This document shows positions 43,194-52,759 of a stretch of 64,000 nt of DNA, piece after piece (the first letter of the stretch is position 1; each line of letters starts with the position of its first letter). Below the pieces are notes generated by a model. That model made no database searches, was not told the origin of the DNA, and worked only from the letters and a program-made list of their open reading frames with translations. The stretch lies in NCBI RefSeq assembly GCF_947331445.1, contig NZ_CAMZOG010000010.1:16623-80622 (forward strand), read 5' to 3'. The stretch is from Parendozoicomonas sp. Alg238-R29. GTDB lineage: Bacteria; Pseudomonadota; Gammaproteobacteria; Pseudomonadales; Endozoicomonadaceae. The translations under genes were made by a program, and so were the position numbers.

Positions 43194-43685
43194 ATGAGCG
43201 TGATAAGGGATTTCTTCAAGGCGCTTGGTGGTGACCATAAGCTGATAGGTCGACTTCAGGATGGCGTTACCATCGCCCAGCACAAAAATATACCCGACGA
43301 GGTTCTGGAAGGTATCTATGGAATAGCTTATGGCTATTTCCAGACTGGGAAATACAAAGAAGCCCACGATATGTTCCTGTATCTCAGTTTTCACAATCAC
43401 AACAGCGCAAAATATCTTGCCGGGTTAGGGGCCGCATGCTTTCGAATGGGAAAGCCGGAGCAGGCCATAGAGCCTCTGAAAAATGCTACGAAAATGGATA
43501 AGGCCGACCCGGGTCCAGCCTTGAATCTTGCCCATGCCTTTGAGGCTATGGGGGAGACAGGCAAAGCCCGCTCCGCACTGAGTATGGTGATTTCCCGCTG
43601 CGAGGGAAATACATCTTATAAGCCGCTTATGCAGGTGGCCCAAGCCATGCTCCAAAACAACGCACCCGATTTAGACCAGAAGTAA
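43194..43685 (+). CDS. Type III secretion translocator chaperone (SycD/LcrH-like TPR protein)
   Basis: 163 residues made of three TPR-like repeats (~35-140): GIAYGYFQTGKYKEAHDMFL, LAGLGAACFRMGKPEQAIEP and ALNLAHAFEAMGETGKARSA. The pattern, with the N-terminal helix and the segment YLSFHNHNSAKYLAGLGAAC, is that of class II type III secretion chaperones (LcrH/SycD/IpgC), which hold hydrophobic translocators before secretion. Those proteins are ~160-170 residues, as here. RBS GGGAGA precedes the ATG. The next gene starts 13 bp downstream and encodes a protein with one hydrophobic segment, the expected cargo. No other type III secretion genes are in the window. Confidence 0.82.
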   Translation: MSVIRDFFKALGGDHKLIGRLQDGVTIAQHKNIPDEVLEGIYGIAYGYFQTGKYKEAHDMFLYLSFHNHNSAKYLAGLGAACFRMGKPEQAIEPLKNATKMDKADPGPALNLAHAFEAMGETGKARSALSMVISRCEGNTSYKPLMQVAQAMLQNNAPDLDQK

Positions 43686-43697
43686 GGGAGACGACTC

Positions 43698-44819
43698 ATG
43701 GCTGGTGTAGGTGGAATAGGTCAGAACCAAACGCAACAAACGGAATATCTCCGTCATGCGGAACAGACCCAGCGTGCAGATCAGGCCTCAGCAGGAAATG
43801 CTGCCGGTTCAGTAACGGTTAGTTACTATGAACCCGGGATGCAGGCGAAAGGGGCGGATGGTCGTGTTGTTCCCCTTGCTGCTCCCGATGCGGGTGCTAC
43901 GCAGGGCATGGGTAAAATGGATACCAACGAACTCAGTGCTATGCTGAGTGGTTTGCGGGCTGATAATGAAGACGCTATGCAGAAAGCCAGTGAAGAAGCC
44001 GCACTGGCCAGCAAGGAAAAAGTGAAGTCTGCCCGGGATAAAAGAATTCAAGAGTTGGAGAAGGCGCTCGAGCCTCCTCCAAAGAAGAATAAAAAGTGTG
44101 CTGCCGCGAAAATAGTTATTGGCGCCATGCTGCCTGGTGTAGGTACGCCTCTGATGGTTCAGGGCATCAAGGAATTGAAGGCCTATAACAGTGAAGTGAA
44201 GTCCGTGAATGGTGAGCGTAACTTGGTGATGCAACAGCACTTCCAGCAAAATCACGGGGAAGTGAAAGAGTTTAACAAAGAGTACACCAAGGATTACACA
44301 GACAGCGATTACCAAGTGAAGGGTGGCAAGGTCGGTAATCGTATTAATCCCGATCAGCACATAGCCAAGTTGGAAGACATGAAGAGCCGTGGTGTGATTG
44401 ATGAAAGTGGATTCCAGGAGCTCAAAGGCCTCGTTGAGGAAGGAGCCAAGCCCAGAGAAGTCTATGAAGCCTTCCTTGGCATGGCGATAGAGGGAAAGGT
44501 TAATGGGGAGGCTGCTTCTATCCATGGTGAAAATGCTTCCAGAGGCGCCACCGAGGCTGTTGGTGAGGCTGTTGGTGAGGCTCCTTCCGATGATGGTTCT
44601 GTTACTGAGGCATCTGCCTCTGATACCTTGGCTGAAGCTGCAGAAATAGAAGAAGATCAGGGGTTTCAGCAATTTCTGGCTGAGTTGGCTATGATGATGG
44701 AAGAGCAGGAAGAGGGCTTTCGTCAGATAGAGGAAGACCTGACCAGCGGCGCATCTCTAGCTCTTTCCGGTGCGCAGGATATGCAAATGCAGCAAAGTAT
44801 GACCATGCGTCACATATAA
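43698..44819 (+). CDS. Putative type III secretion translocator/effector (cargo of the adjacent chaperone)
   Basis: 373 residues without a match I can name. The first ~60 residues are polar and rich in Gln, Ala, Gly and Ser (GIGQNQTQQTEYLRHAEQTQ), like type III secretion signals. A coiled-coil stretch (~75-125: EEAALASKEKVKSARDKRIQ) is followed by one hydrophobic segment AAAKIVIGAMLPGVGTPLMV (~135-155). Then comes a charged helical domain, a repeat of AVGEAVGEA, and an acidic C-terminal amphipathic helix (FLAELAMMMEEQEEGFRQIE). A single membrane segment plus coiled coils resembles YopD/IpaC-type minor translocators. The link to the chaperone gene 13 bp upstream (RBS GGGAGA) is the best evidence. 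It could also be an effector. Confidence 0.6.
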   Translation: MAGVGGIGQNQTQQTEYLRHAEQTQRADQASAGNAAGSVTVSYYEPGMQAKGADGRVVPLAAPDAGATQGMGKMDTNELSAMLSGLRADNEDAMQKASEEAALASKEKVKSARDKRIQELEKALEPPPKKNKKCAAAKIVIGAMLPGVGTPLMVQGIKELKAYNSEVKSVNGERNLVMQQHFQQNHGEVKEFNKEYTKDYTDSDYQVKGGKVGNRINPDQHIAKLEDMKSRGVIDESGFQELKGLVEEGAKPREVYEAFLGMAIEGKVNGEAASIHGENASRGATEAVGEAVGEAPSDDGSVTEASASDTLAEAAEIEEDQGFQQFLAELAMMMEEQEEGFRQIEEDLTSGASLALSGAQDMQMQQSMTMRHI

Positions 44820-45177
44820 GACCTGCAGTTCTTCAATGATCCTGTACAAATGATCTTCCCATTCCTTGACCTTCTTTGAGAGGTCTCTGCCTGTCCAGGA
44901 CGCGCCTGCTTAACGCCTCTGTCATAAGAAAAAATAAAAAAATCGAAATTAAAGCCTTGAAAAGGTTTTACCTCGTTCCCATATATCCAGCCAGATGGTC
45001 AGTGGAGTTATAACGACAGGCTCCCAAAGCTGGCCCGGGTAAAAGCCCCAGATTTTTTCGCCTTCGCCAATAGCTTCTATCAGAAAGGGTTGGTGTGGGT
45101 TCGGGGGCAGGCACAAACGGCCCCCATAATATTTGAATTTTTACACCATCTTTAAACGTTTTTCGGAGAGTATTTCG
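44820..45177. other. Leader region of dnaK
   Basis: 358 bases without a gene. It holds the sigma-32 promoter of dnaK (listed separately) and, at 45120-45130, a second CCCCCATAAT sequence like a sigma-32 -10 box but without a matching -35. Nothing else is recognised. Confidence 0.5.
44956..44984 (+). promoter_or_regulatory. Sigma-32 (heat shock) promoter of dnaK
   Basis: CTTGAA (44956-44961) and TCCCATAT (44977-44984), 15 bases apart, match the RpoH consensus with one change. The 5' leader to the dnaK ATG would be about 185 nt. Confidence 0.75.
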
Positions 45178-47109
45178 ATGAGCAACAGCAAAATTATCGG
45201 TATCGATCTGGGTACCACCAACTCTTGTGTATCCGTACTGGATGGCGACAGTGTAAAGGTTATTGAGAATGCTGAAGGTGCTCGTACTACACCTTCCATC
45301 ATTGCCTACACCGATGATGGTGAGATTCTGGTAGGTATGCCAGCCAAGCGTCAGGCGGTAACAAACCCAGACAGCACTCTGTTTGCTATCAAGCGTCTGA
45401 TCGGCCGTCGCTTCGAAGATAAAGAAGTTCAGAAAGACATCGAAATGGTGCCTTACAAGATTGTTAAGGCTGACAATGGTGACGCATGGGTTGAAGTAAA
45501 AGGTGACACCATGGCTCCTCCTCAGATCTCTGCTGAGATTCTGAAGAAGATGAAGAAGACCGCTGAAGATTACCTCGGTCACGGTGTTACCGAAGCTGTT
45601 GTCACTGTTCCAGCCTACTTCAACGATGCTCAGCGTCAGGCGACTAAAGACGCCGGCCGTATCGCTGGCCTGGAAGTGAAGCGTATTATCAACGAGCCAA
45701 CAGCTGCGGCACTGGCTTACGGTCTGGACAAAGCCAAAGGCGACCAGACTATTGCTGTATACGACCTGGGTGGTGGTACTTTCGATATCTCTGTTATCGA
45801 AATTGCTGACGTTGACGGTGAGCACCAGTTTGAAGTGCTGTCTACCAACGGTGACACCTTCCTGGGCGGTGAAGACTTCGACATGCGCCTGATCAACTTC
45901 CTGGCTGACGAATTCAAGAAGGATCAGGGTATTGATCTGAAAGGTGACCCTCTGGCCATGCAGCGTCTTAAGGAGGCTGCCGAAAAAGCCAAGATCGAGC
46001 TGTCTTCTGCGACTCAGACTGACGTAAACCTGCCTTACGTCACTGCAGACGCAACTGGTCCTAAACACCTGAACGTAAAAGTCACCCGCGCCAAGCTGGA
46101 ATCTCTGGTTGAAGACCTGGTCGAGCGTTCTCTGGCTCCTGTACGACAGGCTGTTAAAGATGCTGACCTGAGCGTTTCCGACATCGACGAGGTCATCCTG
46201 GTGGGTGGTCAGACCCGTATGCCTCTGGTTCAGTCCAAGGTGATGGAGTTCTTCGGCAAAGAAGCTCGTAAGGACGTTAACCCAGACGAAGCTGTGGCTA
46301 TGGGGGCTGCTCTGCAGGGCGGCGTATTGTCTGGCGATCGTACTGATGTTCTGCTGCTGGACGTAACTCCACTGACGCTTGGTATCGAGACCATGGGCGG
46401 CGTGATGACGCCTCTGATCGAGAAGAACACCACAATCCCAACCAAGAAATCTCAGGTGTTCTCCACTGCGGAAGACAACCAGGCTGCGGTAACTATTCAC
46501 GTACTGCAGGGCGAGCGTAAGCAAGCCCACGGCAACAAGTCTCTGGGGCAATTCAATCTGGAAGGCATTCCTGCGGCTCAGCGTGGCATGCCACAGATCG
46601 AAGTATCCTTCGACCTAGATGCTAACGGTATTCTGAACGTGTCTGCCAAGGACAAGAATACTGGTAAAGAGCAGTCCATCGTGATCAAGGCTTCTTCCGG
46701 TTTGTCCGATGAAGAAATCGATCAAATGGTACGCGACGCTGAAGCGAATGCGGAAGAAGACAAAAAGTTTGAAGAGCTGGCTGGTGCCCGTAACCAGGCA
46801 GATGCCATGGTTCACGCGACTCGCAAGACTCTGGAAGAAGCTGGTGACAAGGCTTCCGAAGAAGAGAAGAATGCAGTTGAAGCAGCCATCAAAGAGCTGG
46901 AAGACGCTGTAAAGGCTGACGACAAAGACGCTATCGAAGCCAAGACCCAGGCTTTGGTTCAGGCTTCCGGACCTTTGGCTCAGAAGATGACTGATGACGC
47001 TGGTGCTCAGGCTCAGCCGGGTGCGGAAGCTCAGGCTGATGACGCAGCAGCTAAGGACGATGACGTTGTTGACGCTGAGTTCGAAGAAGTGAAAGACGAC
47101 AAGAAGTAA
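45178..47109 (+). CDS. dnaK: Chaperone DnaK (Hsp70)
   Basis: An ATP-dependent chaperone of 643 residues. The ATPase domain has [66 protein letters not shown] and [14 protein letters not shown]. The substrate domain contains [20 protein letters not shown] and the linker DVLLLDV. The C-terminus ends [10 protein letters not shown], close to the EEVKD end known from DnaK proteins. ATG at 45178 with CGGAGAG upstream gives the standard start; a frame continuing 15 codons upstream is not used. A long antisense frame over the gene is a shadow. dnaJ follows after a hairpin. Confidence 0.98.
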   Translation: MSNSKIIGIDLGTTNSCVSVLDGDSVKVIENAEGARTTPSIIAYTDDGEILVGMPAKRQAVTNPDSTLFAIKRLIGRRFEDKEVQKDIEMVPYKIVKADNGDAWVEVKGDTMAPPQISAEILKKMKKTAEDYLGHGVTEAVVTVPAYFNDAQRQATKDAGRIAGLEVKRIINEPTAAALAYGLDKAKGDQTIAVYDLGGGTFDISVIEIADVDGEHQFEVLSTNGDTFLGGEDFDMRLINFLADEFKKDQGIDLKGDPLAMQRLKEAAEKAKIELSSATQTDVNLPYVTADATGPKHLNVKVTRAKLESLVEDLVERSLAPVRQAVKDADLSVSDIDEVILVGGQTRMPLVQSKVMEFFGKEARKDVNPDEAVAMGAALQGGVLSGDRTDVLLLDVTPLTLGIETMGGVMTPLIEKNTTIPTKKSQVFSTAEDNQAAVTIHVLQGERKQAHGNKSLGQFNLEGIPAAQRGMPQIEVSFDLDANGILNVSAKDKNTGKEQSIVIKASSGLSDEEIDQMVRDAEANAEEDKKFEELAGARNQADAMVHATRKTLEEAGDKASEEEKNAVEAAIKELEDAVKADDKDAIEAKTQALVQASGPLAQKMTDDAGAQAQPGAEAQADDAAAKDDDVVDAEFEEVKDDKK

Positions 47110-47150
47110 GTCGCTCTCTCATGTCACTCTACTAGAGAGTGAATTGCACG

Positions 47151-47171
47151 CGCGGGAGTTCACTCCCGCGT
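47151..47171 (+). terminator. Hairpin between dnaK and dnaJ
   Basis: CGCGGGAG / CTCCCGCG stem (47151-47158 with 47163-47170), loop TTCA, followed by TTTGCG. The GC-rich stem with a short T stretch could partly terminate and lower dnaJ expression relative to dnaK. Confidence 0.6.
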
Positions 47172-47247
47172 TTGCGTAGATGGTTTATGCAAAAACTGTG
47201 TAAAAGCAGTAAAGAATTTTCAGCTTGGCACCAGGTTTAAAACGGTT

Positions 47248-48405
47248 ATGTCGAAAAGAGATTATTATGAGGTGCTCGGGATTGCCCGAGATGCCAGCGA
47301 CAAAGAGATGAAAAAAGCTTATCGCCGTATGGCGATGAAGTTTCATCCTGACCGAAACCCTGGAGACAAAGACGCAGAAGAAAGCTTCAAAGAAGTGAAT
47401 GAAGCTTTTGAGATGCTTTCCGACCCTCAAAAGCGTGCAGCTTATGATCAGTATGGTCATGCCGGTGTAGACCCAAGCATGGGTGGCGGTGCTGGTGGCT
47501 TTGGTGGTGGTTTCGGTGGCGGTGGTGCTGGTAACTTCGGCGATATCTTCGGTGATGTCTTTGGTGACATCTTCGGTGGCGGCGCAGGAGGTGGCGGCGG
47601 CCGCTCCAGCGTTCAGCGCGGTGCCGACTTGCGCTATTCCCTCGACCTGGACCTTGAAGATGCTGTTCGTGGCGTAGAAAAGAAAATCCGTATCCCAACA
47701 CTGGTTGAGTGTGGAACCTGTGATGGCTCTGGTGCCAAAAAGGGTTCTTCTGCTGCAACCTGTGGCACCTGTCAGGGGCATGGTCAGGTGCGTATGCAGC
47801 AGGGCTTCTTTGCTGTTCAGCAGACCTGTCCTGAATGTCGTGGTTCTGGCAAGGTTATAAAGGACCCTTGTCGTGATTGTCACGGCGAAGGCCGGATTCA
47901 GGAATACAAGACACTGTCCGTTAAAGTGCCTAAGGGTGTGGATACTGGCGACCGTATTCGTTTGTCTGGTGAAGGTGAAGCTGGAGCTAATGGTGGACCA
48001 GCTGGTGATCTGTATGTACAGATTGATGTGCGTGAGCATGATATTTTCCAGCGAGATGGTAAGCACCTCTACTGTGAAGTTCCTGTGACCTTTACAGATG
48101 CAGCTTTGGGTGGTGAGTTGGAAGTACCAACTCTGGATGGCAAAGTTAAGCTGAAGATCCCACCTGAGACTCAAACTGGCAAGATGTTCCGTTTGCGTGG
48201 CAAGGGTGTTGTTCCTGTTCGTGGAGGCAACCAGGGCGATCTTATCTGTAAGGTTGTTGTGGAAACTCCTGTGAAGCTAACGTCCCGACAAAAAGAGCTG
48301 CTGGGAGAATTGCAGCAGACTTTTGAAGGCGACCACAAACACTCCCCACAGAAGCGCAGCTTCTTTGACGGTGTCAAGAAATTCTTTGACGGAATGACTT
48401 CCTGA
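47248..48405 (+). CDS. dnaJ: Chaperone DnaJ (Hsp40)
   Basis: Delivers clients to DnaK and stimulates its ATPase. 385 residues with type A architecture: J domain with HPDRNPGD (HPD at ~33-35), a Gly/Phe-rich region (~76-125), a zinc domain with four CxxCxGxG motifs ([32 protein letters not shown]), and the C-terminal substrate domains with [18 protein letters not shown]. Stops 8 bp before a strong terminator. The dnaJ-dapB-carAB order is that of pseudomonads, here interrupted by an IS and pdxY. Confidence 0.98.
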   Translation: MSKRDYYEVLGIARDASDKEMKKAYRRMAMKFHPDRNPGDKDAEESFKEVNEAFEMLSDPQKRAAYDQYGHAGVDPSMGGGAGGFGGGFGGGGAGNFGDIFGDVFGDIFGGGAGGGGGRSSVQRGADLRYSLDLDLEDAVRGVEKKIRIPTLVECGTCDGSGAKKGSSAATCGTCQGHGQVRMQQGFFAVQQTCPECRGSGKVIKDPCRDCHGEGRIQEYKTLSVKVPKGVDTGDRIRLSGEGEAGANGGPAGDLYVQIDVREHDIFQRDGKHLYCEVPVTFTDAALGGELEVPTLDGKVKLKIPPETQTGKMFRLRGKGVVPVRGGNQGDLICKVVVETPVKLTSRQKELLGELQQTFEGDHKHSPQKRSFFDGVKKFFDGMTS

Positions 48406-48412
48406 TAGTGCT

Positions 48413-48445
48413 GGCTGCCTGAAGAAATCAGGCAGCCTCTTTCGC
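48413..48445 (+). terminator. Rho-independent terminator of dnaJ
   Basis: GGCTGCCTGA / TCAGGCAGCC stem (48413-48422 with 48428-48437), loop AGAAA, followed by a T-rich tail. Confidence 0.92.
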
Positions 48446-48475
48446 TTTTTCTTTTGTTCTTCTCTTCACTTTTTC

Positions 48476-49377
48476 GGCTCTTTCGCAGGTTGGCTGATCA
48501 TTTCTGAGCCTCTTGTCGAATTTTCAGATACAGATATTCAAGATCGTTATAGCCATAAGCCTTATAGACAATGCGCTTGATAACACCATTGAAAGCCTCG
48601 ATTTTTGCACTGGTTATACGATGATGGCAATATGAAAGAAGGCCTTCTCTTGCCCTGTCCAACCCTTTGGCAAAGCGTTTCAGCTCGACAATGCCTGTCT
48701 CTTTGGCCAATTCAATCCACCTATCGAGAAACTTACTGGCGCACCCTTTATAGGTATACGTCCACAGCTGTTTAAGCATGTCTTTCAGAATGTAGGCCTG
48801 AAACAAGTCCTCGTTCATGGCAAGCAGTTCCTTCAGGCTGCTTTCCCTCTTGGGTGTGAGGTTCTCTGGATTCCTGAATAGATTGAAACGCTGCCCCTTT
48901 ATGAAAGGCTTATCCTCAGCTTCAGCCTGCCGCCATTCCCGGCGACGGATTTTGTCTATCACCTCTTTGTAGTTGGCGATAGGAGCCAGCCCAGGAGGTG
49001 TGATGGTTTCAAAATGCTTGCAGTGTGAGCAGCGCCCTTGGTAAACAGTGAAATGCAACTGCACACTGAGGGTGCCCAGCGGCAAGTCCAGCACAGTTCG
49101 CTCTGCCTCCCTCATCTTCCCCATAGCGTTGTGGCACTGACTGCATTTCAGTTGCTGTAGACGACCATCTCTGCGCAGATAAACTGTTGCGCTGGAATTA
49201 TCCCAGTCGATATCTATATGGTCGATTACCCAGCCAAGAAATGAGAACATAGGGCGGAGTGAGGGTGTTGCAGACATGTACTGATCCTTCAGTAAAGTTG
49301 ATCCGTTCAAATCAATCTTTTCCTGAAGGCTATTTCTGTTTCAACCCCTCACTTTCTTCAGCCAACCTGAGAAAGCC
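48476..49377 (-). mobile_element. Internally deleted ISL3-family insertion sequence
   Basis: About 902 bp bounded by imperfect inverted repeats of ~20-22 bp. The left end (48476-48497) and the right end (49358-49377, read on the other strand) share GGCT, TTTC/TTTCTC and the block AGGTTGGCTGA. It encloses one transposase gene that has lost its middle. A typical ISL3 element is ~1.3-1.5 kb. ISL3 elements usually make 8-bp target duplications; I see no convincing one here (ACTTTTTC against CCACATTT). Confidence 0.78.
48498..49277 (-). pseudogene. ISL3-family transposase, internally deleted in frame
   Basis: 259 residues from the ATG with AAGGAT upstream. The N-terminal zinc-binding region is present (CSQCHNAMGK and CSHCKHFETI), as is the family's C-terminal end (RITSAKIEAFNGVIKRIVYK and AYGYNDLEYLYLKIRQ, with the last catalytic Glu in KIEAFN). 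Between PPGLAPIANY and KEVIDKIRRREW the helix-turn-helix and the first catalytic Asp residues are missing, roughly 140-150 residues short of a full ISL3 transposase. The deletion kept the frame. The protein cannot be an active transposase but may still bind IS ends through the zinc region. Confidence 0.85.
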
Positions 49378-49406
49378 CCACATTTCCTCCGTGGATTCGA
49401 TTAGGG

Positions 49407-50270
49407 TTAGGCAATCTCTACACTGGAAGCCTGAAACTGCTGCGGAGGTGTGACATAAGCATCTTGTGCGGCAATGAGTTGCAGTTCACGGCTCTTGGTT
49501 GCCCAAGTCTTTTCAAACAACGCAAAAATGGCGCCTGCCGTATGTTCCAGGGTTTTCTTCAGGTTCCGGGTGCGTAGATATTTCGCCAGGAATACCGCAG
49601 TTGTTGCATCTCCGGAACCATTAACCGGATAGGGGAACTCAAGGCGTGGGGTTGCAATAATCCAGGCTTCGTTTTTATCCACAGCCAGCATTTCAATAAC
49701 GCCGGGCTGAGCGTCGGTGCGGGTCAGGCTGGTAACCAGTACTTTTGATGGGCCGATTTCTTGCAGTTCTTTAACGGCTTTCAGGGCATCTTCCAGAGTG
49801 TTAACTTTGTGGCCGGTCAGAATCTCCAGCTCAAAGTGATTCGGAGTAAGAATGTCCGCGCGCTGCAAAACCTTATCCCGGAAGAGCTCAGGAATACCTG
49901 TGCGTACAAAAATGCCTCGGTCGGTATCACCAATAACCGGGTCGCAGCAATAGAGGGCTTCTGGGTTTTCTGATTTTACTTTATCAACAGCATCAAGAAT
50001 GGCTGAACCCAGTTCAGGGGCTCCCATGTAACCAGAGAGTACAGCTGTGCACTCTTTTAAAACACCACGGTCTTCTATTCCTGCAATCACTTCACTGATT
50101 GTGCCGGGCTCAAAAACCGGGCCACGCCAGGAACCATGGCCTGTGTGGTTGGAAAACATAACCGTATGAACCGGCCAAACCTCAAAGCCCATGCGTTGAA
50201 GGGGAAAAACGGCAGATGCGTTACCTGCATGGCCGTATGCGACATGGGATTGAATAGACAGAATATTCAT
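49407..50270 (-). CDS. pdxY: Pyridoxal kinase PdxY
   Basis: Phosphorylates pyridoxal to pyridoxal 5'-phosphate in the vitamin B6 salvage pathway. 287 residues from the ATG at 50270: NILSIQSHVAYGHAGNASAV (substrate side), RMGFEVWPVHTVMFSNHTGH, GSAILDAVDKVK, YCCDPVIGDTDRGIFV, LTPNHFELEILTG and the anion-hole motif FPYPVNGSGDATTAVFLAKY with catalytic Asp of GSGD. A start 14 codons earlier is possible but gives an atypical N-terminus. It is more like PdxY than PdxK by length and the FSNHTGHG motif. Monocistronic, next to the ISL3 element. Confidence 0.94.
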   Translation of the reverse strand: MNILSIQSHVAYGHAGNASAVFPLQRMGFEVWPVHTVMFSNHTGHGSWRGPVFEPGTISEVIAGIEDRGVLKECTAVLSGYMGAPELGSAILDAVDKVKSENPEALYCCDPVIGDTDRGIFVRTGIPELFRDKVLQRADILTPNHFELEILTGHKVNTLEDALKAVKELQEIGPSKVLVTSLTRTDAQPGVIEMLAVDKNEAWIIATPRLEFPYPVNGSGDATTAVFLAKYLRTRNLKKTLEHTAGAIFALFEKTWATKSRELQLIAAQDAYVTPPQQFQASSVEIA

Positions 50271-50339
50271 ACCAGCAAAGCGCTCATAGAAATAAGAGGA
50301 GTTGAGGGACAAGATTAGCGCTATGGTTCAAGAATTAAT

Positions 50340-50432
50340 ATGAATCTGAATCATGATTTCACCGCTTTTGTGGTTGCGGTATTTGCCTTGTGGCTTTGCG
50401 CTGCGATAATTGCCAGCGAGATAAGTACTTAG
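50340..50432 (+). CDS. Possible small hydrophobic protein (30 aa)
   Basis: An ATG frame encoding FTAFVVAVFALWLCAAIIAS, a single likely membrane segment, between pdxY and dapB. It lacks a good Shine-Dalgarno sequence and I know of no homologue, so it may be chance. It ends 34 bp before dapB. Confidence 0.25.
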   Translation: MNLNHDFTAFVVAVFALWLCAAIIASEIST

Positions 50433-50457
50433 AAGACACTGTATAACAGGGCAATAG

Positions 50458-51270
<813 letters not shown>

Positions 51271-51378
51271 TTGCTTATAGGGTATTAACCGAATTGATGT
51301 AGGTATAAATAGACGGTTTGGCGCATTTTTGTTAGGATGCGTGAAATTTGCCTTGGGCATGGCAGGATGCCGGCCCCG

Positions 51379-51459
51379 ATGAGCAGCTTTAGTAAGAAGA
51401 ATACAAATAAATCAGAGGCGAGATGGAACTTGGTTGCATCTCGCTTTTTTGCGGACTGA
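51379..51459 (+). promoter_or_regulatory. carAB leader: short frame and attenuator-like hairpin
   Basis: GCGAGATG / CATCTCGC (51418-51425 with 51437-51444) followed by six T is a good terminator just before carA. A 26-codon frame from the ATG at 51379 ([17 protein letters not shown]...) reads through the hairpin and contains two Arg codons. Either this is simply the dapB terminator or it is a translation-coupled attenuator of carAB; the overlap of leader and hairpin favours looking at the latter. Confidence 0.5.
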
Positions 51460-51496
51460 ATATGACAACAGCAGCGTTGTGCAGCAGGAGGACGCT

Positions 51497-52630
51497 TTGA
51501 GCAGGACGGCCATACTTGCTCTTGAGGACGGCAGCATTTTCCATGGTATCGCCATCGGCAGTGATGGAGAAACCAGTGGTGAAGTAGTCTTCAATACCGC
51601 AATGACCGGGTACCAGGAAATTCTTACCGATCCCTCCTATGCCCGACAAATTGTAACTCTCACTTATCCTCATATCGGCAATACCGGAACCACTCCGGAA
51701 GATGAAGAAGCCAGTCAACTCTGGTCTGCCGGTCTTGTTATCCGTGATCTCCCCCTTCTTGCCAGTAATTGGCGTAATTCCCAGCCCCTTGATGAATATC
51801 TCGAAAGCAACAATGTTGTTGCCATTGCAGATATTGATACCCGGCGTTTGACTCGTATTCTCAGAGAGAAAGGCTCTCAGAATGGAGCCATTGTTGCTGG
51901 TGCGGGAGCGACAGAAGAAAGGGCACTGGAACTGGCCAAAGCATTTCCAGGCTTGAAAGGCATGGATCTGGCGAAGGACGTGACGGCTCAGGAGAATTAC
52001 TCCTGGACAGAAGGTGTCTGGGAACTTGAATCTGATAGCCATATAGATCGAGCAAGCTCTTCACGCTTCCATGTTGTGGCTTACGATTTTGGCGTAAAGC
52101 GTAACATTCTGAGAATGTTGGCAGAGCGTGGTTGCCGACTAACTGTTGTTCCTGCAACAACGCCTGCGAAAGATGTTCTGGCACTGAACCCTGATGGAGT
52201 TTTCCTGTCCAACGGCCCTGGTGACCCGGAGCCTTGTGACTATGCGATTACAGCCATTCGCGAGATTCTTGAAACAGGCCTGCCTGTGTTTGGTATCTGT
52301 CTTGGACACCAGCTTCTAGCTCTGGCATCCGGTGCCAAGACCGAGAAAATGAAGTTTGGTCATCATGGTGCGAACCATCCCGTGCAGGATCTTGATTCCG
52401 GTGTGGTAATGATCACCAGCCAGAACCACGGGTTTGCTGTTTCAGAAGATAATTTGCCTGAAAATCTGCGGGCAACCCACAAATCTTTATTTGATGGGTC
52501 TTTGCAGGGAATTGAGCGTACAGATGTGCCTGCATTCAGCTTTCAGGGGCACCCGGAAGCCAGTCCAGGACCTCATGACGTTGCACCGTTGTTTGACAGA
52601 TTTGTCAGCGAGTTGGAAAAGCGACGATAG
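51497..52630 (+). CDS. carA: Carbamoyl phosphate synthetase, small (glutaminase) subunit
   Basis: Hydrolyses glutamine and passes ammonia to CarB for arginine and pyrimidine synthesis. 377 residues from a TTG at 51497 with AGGAGG five bases upstream; the frame continues 21 codons upstream, but those residues are atypical. [40 protein letters not shown] and [16 protein letters not shown] form the N-terminal domain; the class I amidotransferase domain has the catalytic Cys in [19 protein letters not shown] and the His-x-Glu in [13 protein letters not shown]. carB follows after 129 bp. Confidence 0.97.
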   Translation: MSRTAILALEDGSIFHGIAIGSDGETSGEVVFNTAMTGYQEILTDPSYARQIVTLTYPHIGNTGTTPEDEEASQLWSAGLVIRDLPLLASNWRNSQPLDEYLESNNVVAIADIDTRRLTRILREKGSQNGAIVAGAGATEERALELAKAFPGLKGMDLAKDVTAQENYSWTEGVWELESDSHIDRASSSRFHVVAYDFGVKRNILRMLAERGCRLTVVPATTPAKDVLALNPDGVFLSNGPGDPEPCDYAITAIREILETGLPVFGICLGHQLLALASGAKTEKMKFGHHGANHPVQDLDSGVVMITSQNHGFAVSEDNLPENLRATHKSLFDGSLQGIERTDVPAFSFQGHPEASPGPHDVAPLFDRFVSELEKRR

Positions 52631-52759
52631 TCGATTGTGGTGCCAGCAAAGCGGCTGGCACCATAGCGACCAGGTATAACGTTGCGGCCAAAGGCTTTTT
52701 TACCCGCACCGCGTGAACAGAGCTCAACGAAACAAATACAGAGCGCAGAAGAAGATATC

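Noticed and set aside
43809..44672. 287-codon minus-strand frame
   Set aside because: Antisense to the type III-like cargo gene, which has a good RBS and operon context.
44968..46551. 527-codon minus-strand frame
   Set aside because: Antisense to dnaK; long open frames opposite dnaK genes are a known artefact of its codon bias.
47185..48174. 329-codon minus-strand frame
   Set aside because: Antisense to dnaJ, Thr/His-rich shadow translation.
48468..49385. Target-site duplication of the ISL3-type element
   Set aside because: Flanks ACTTTTTC and CCACATTT do not match, so no duplication can be claimed.
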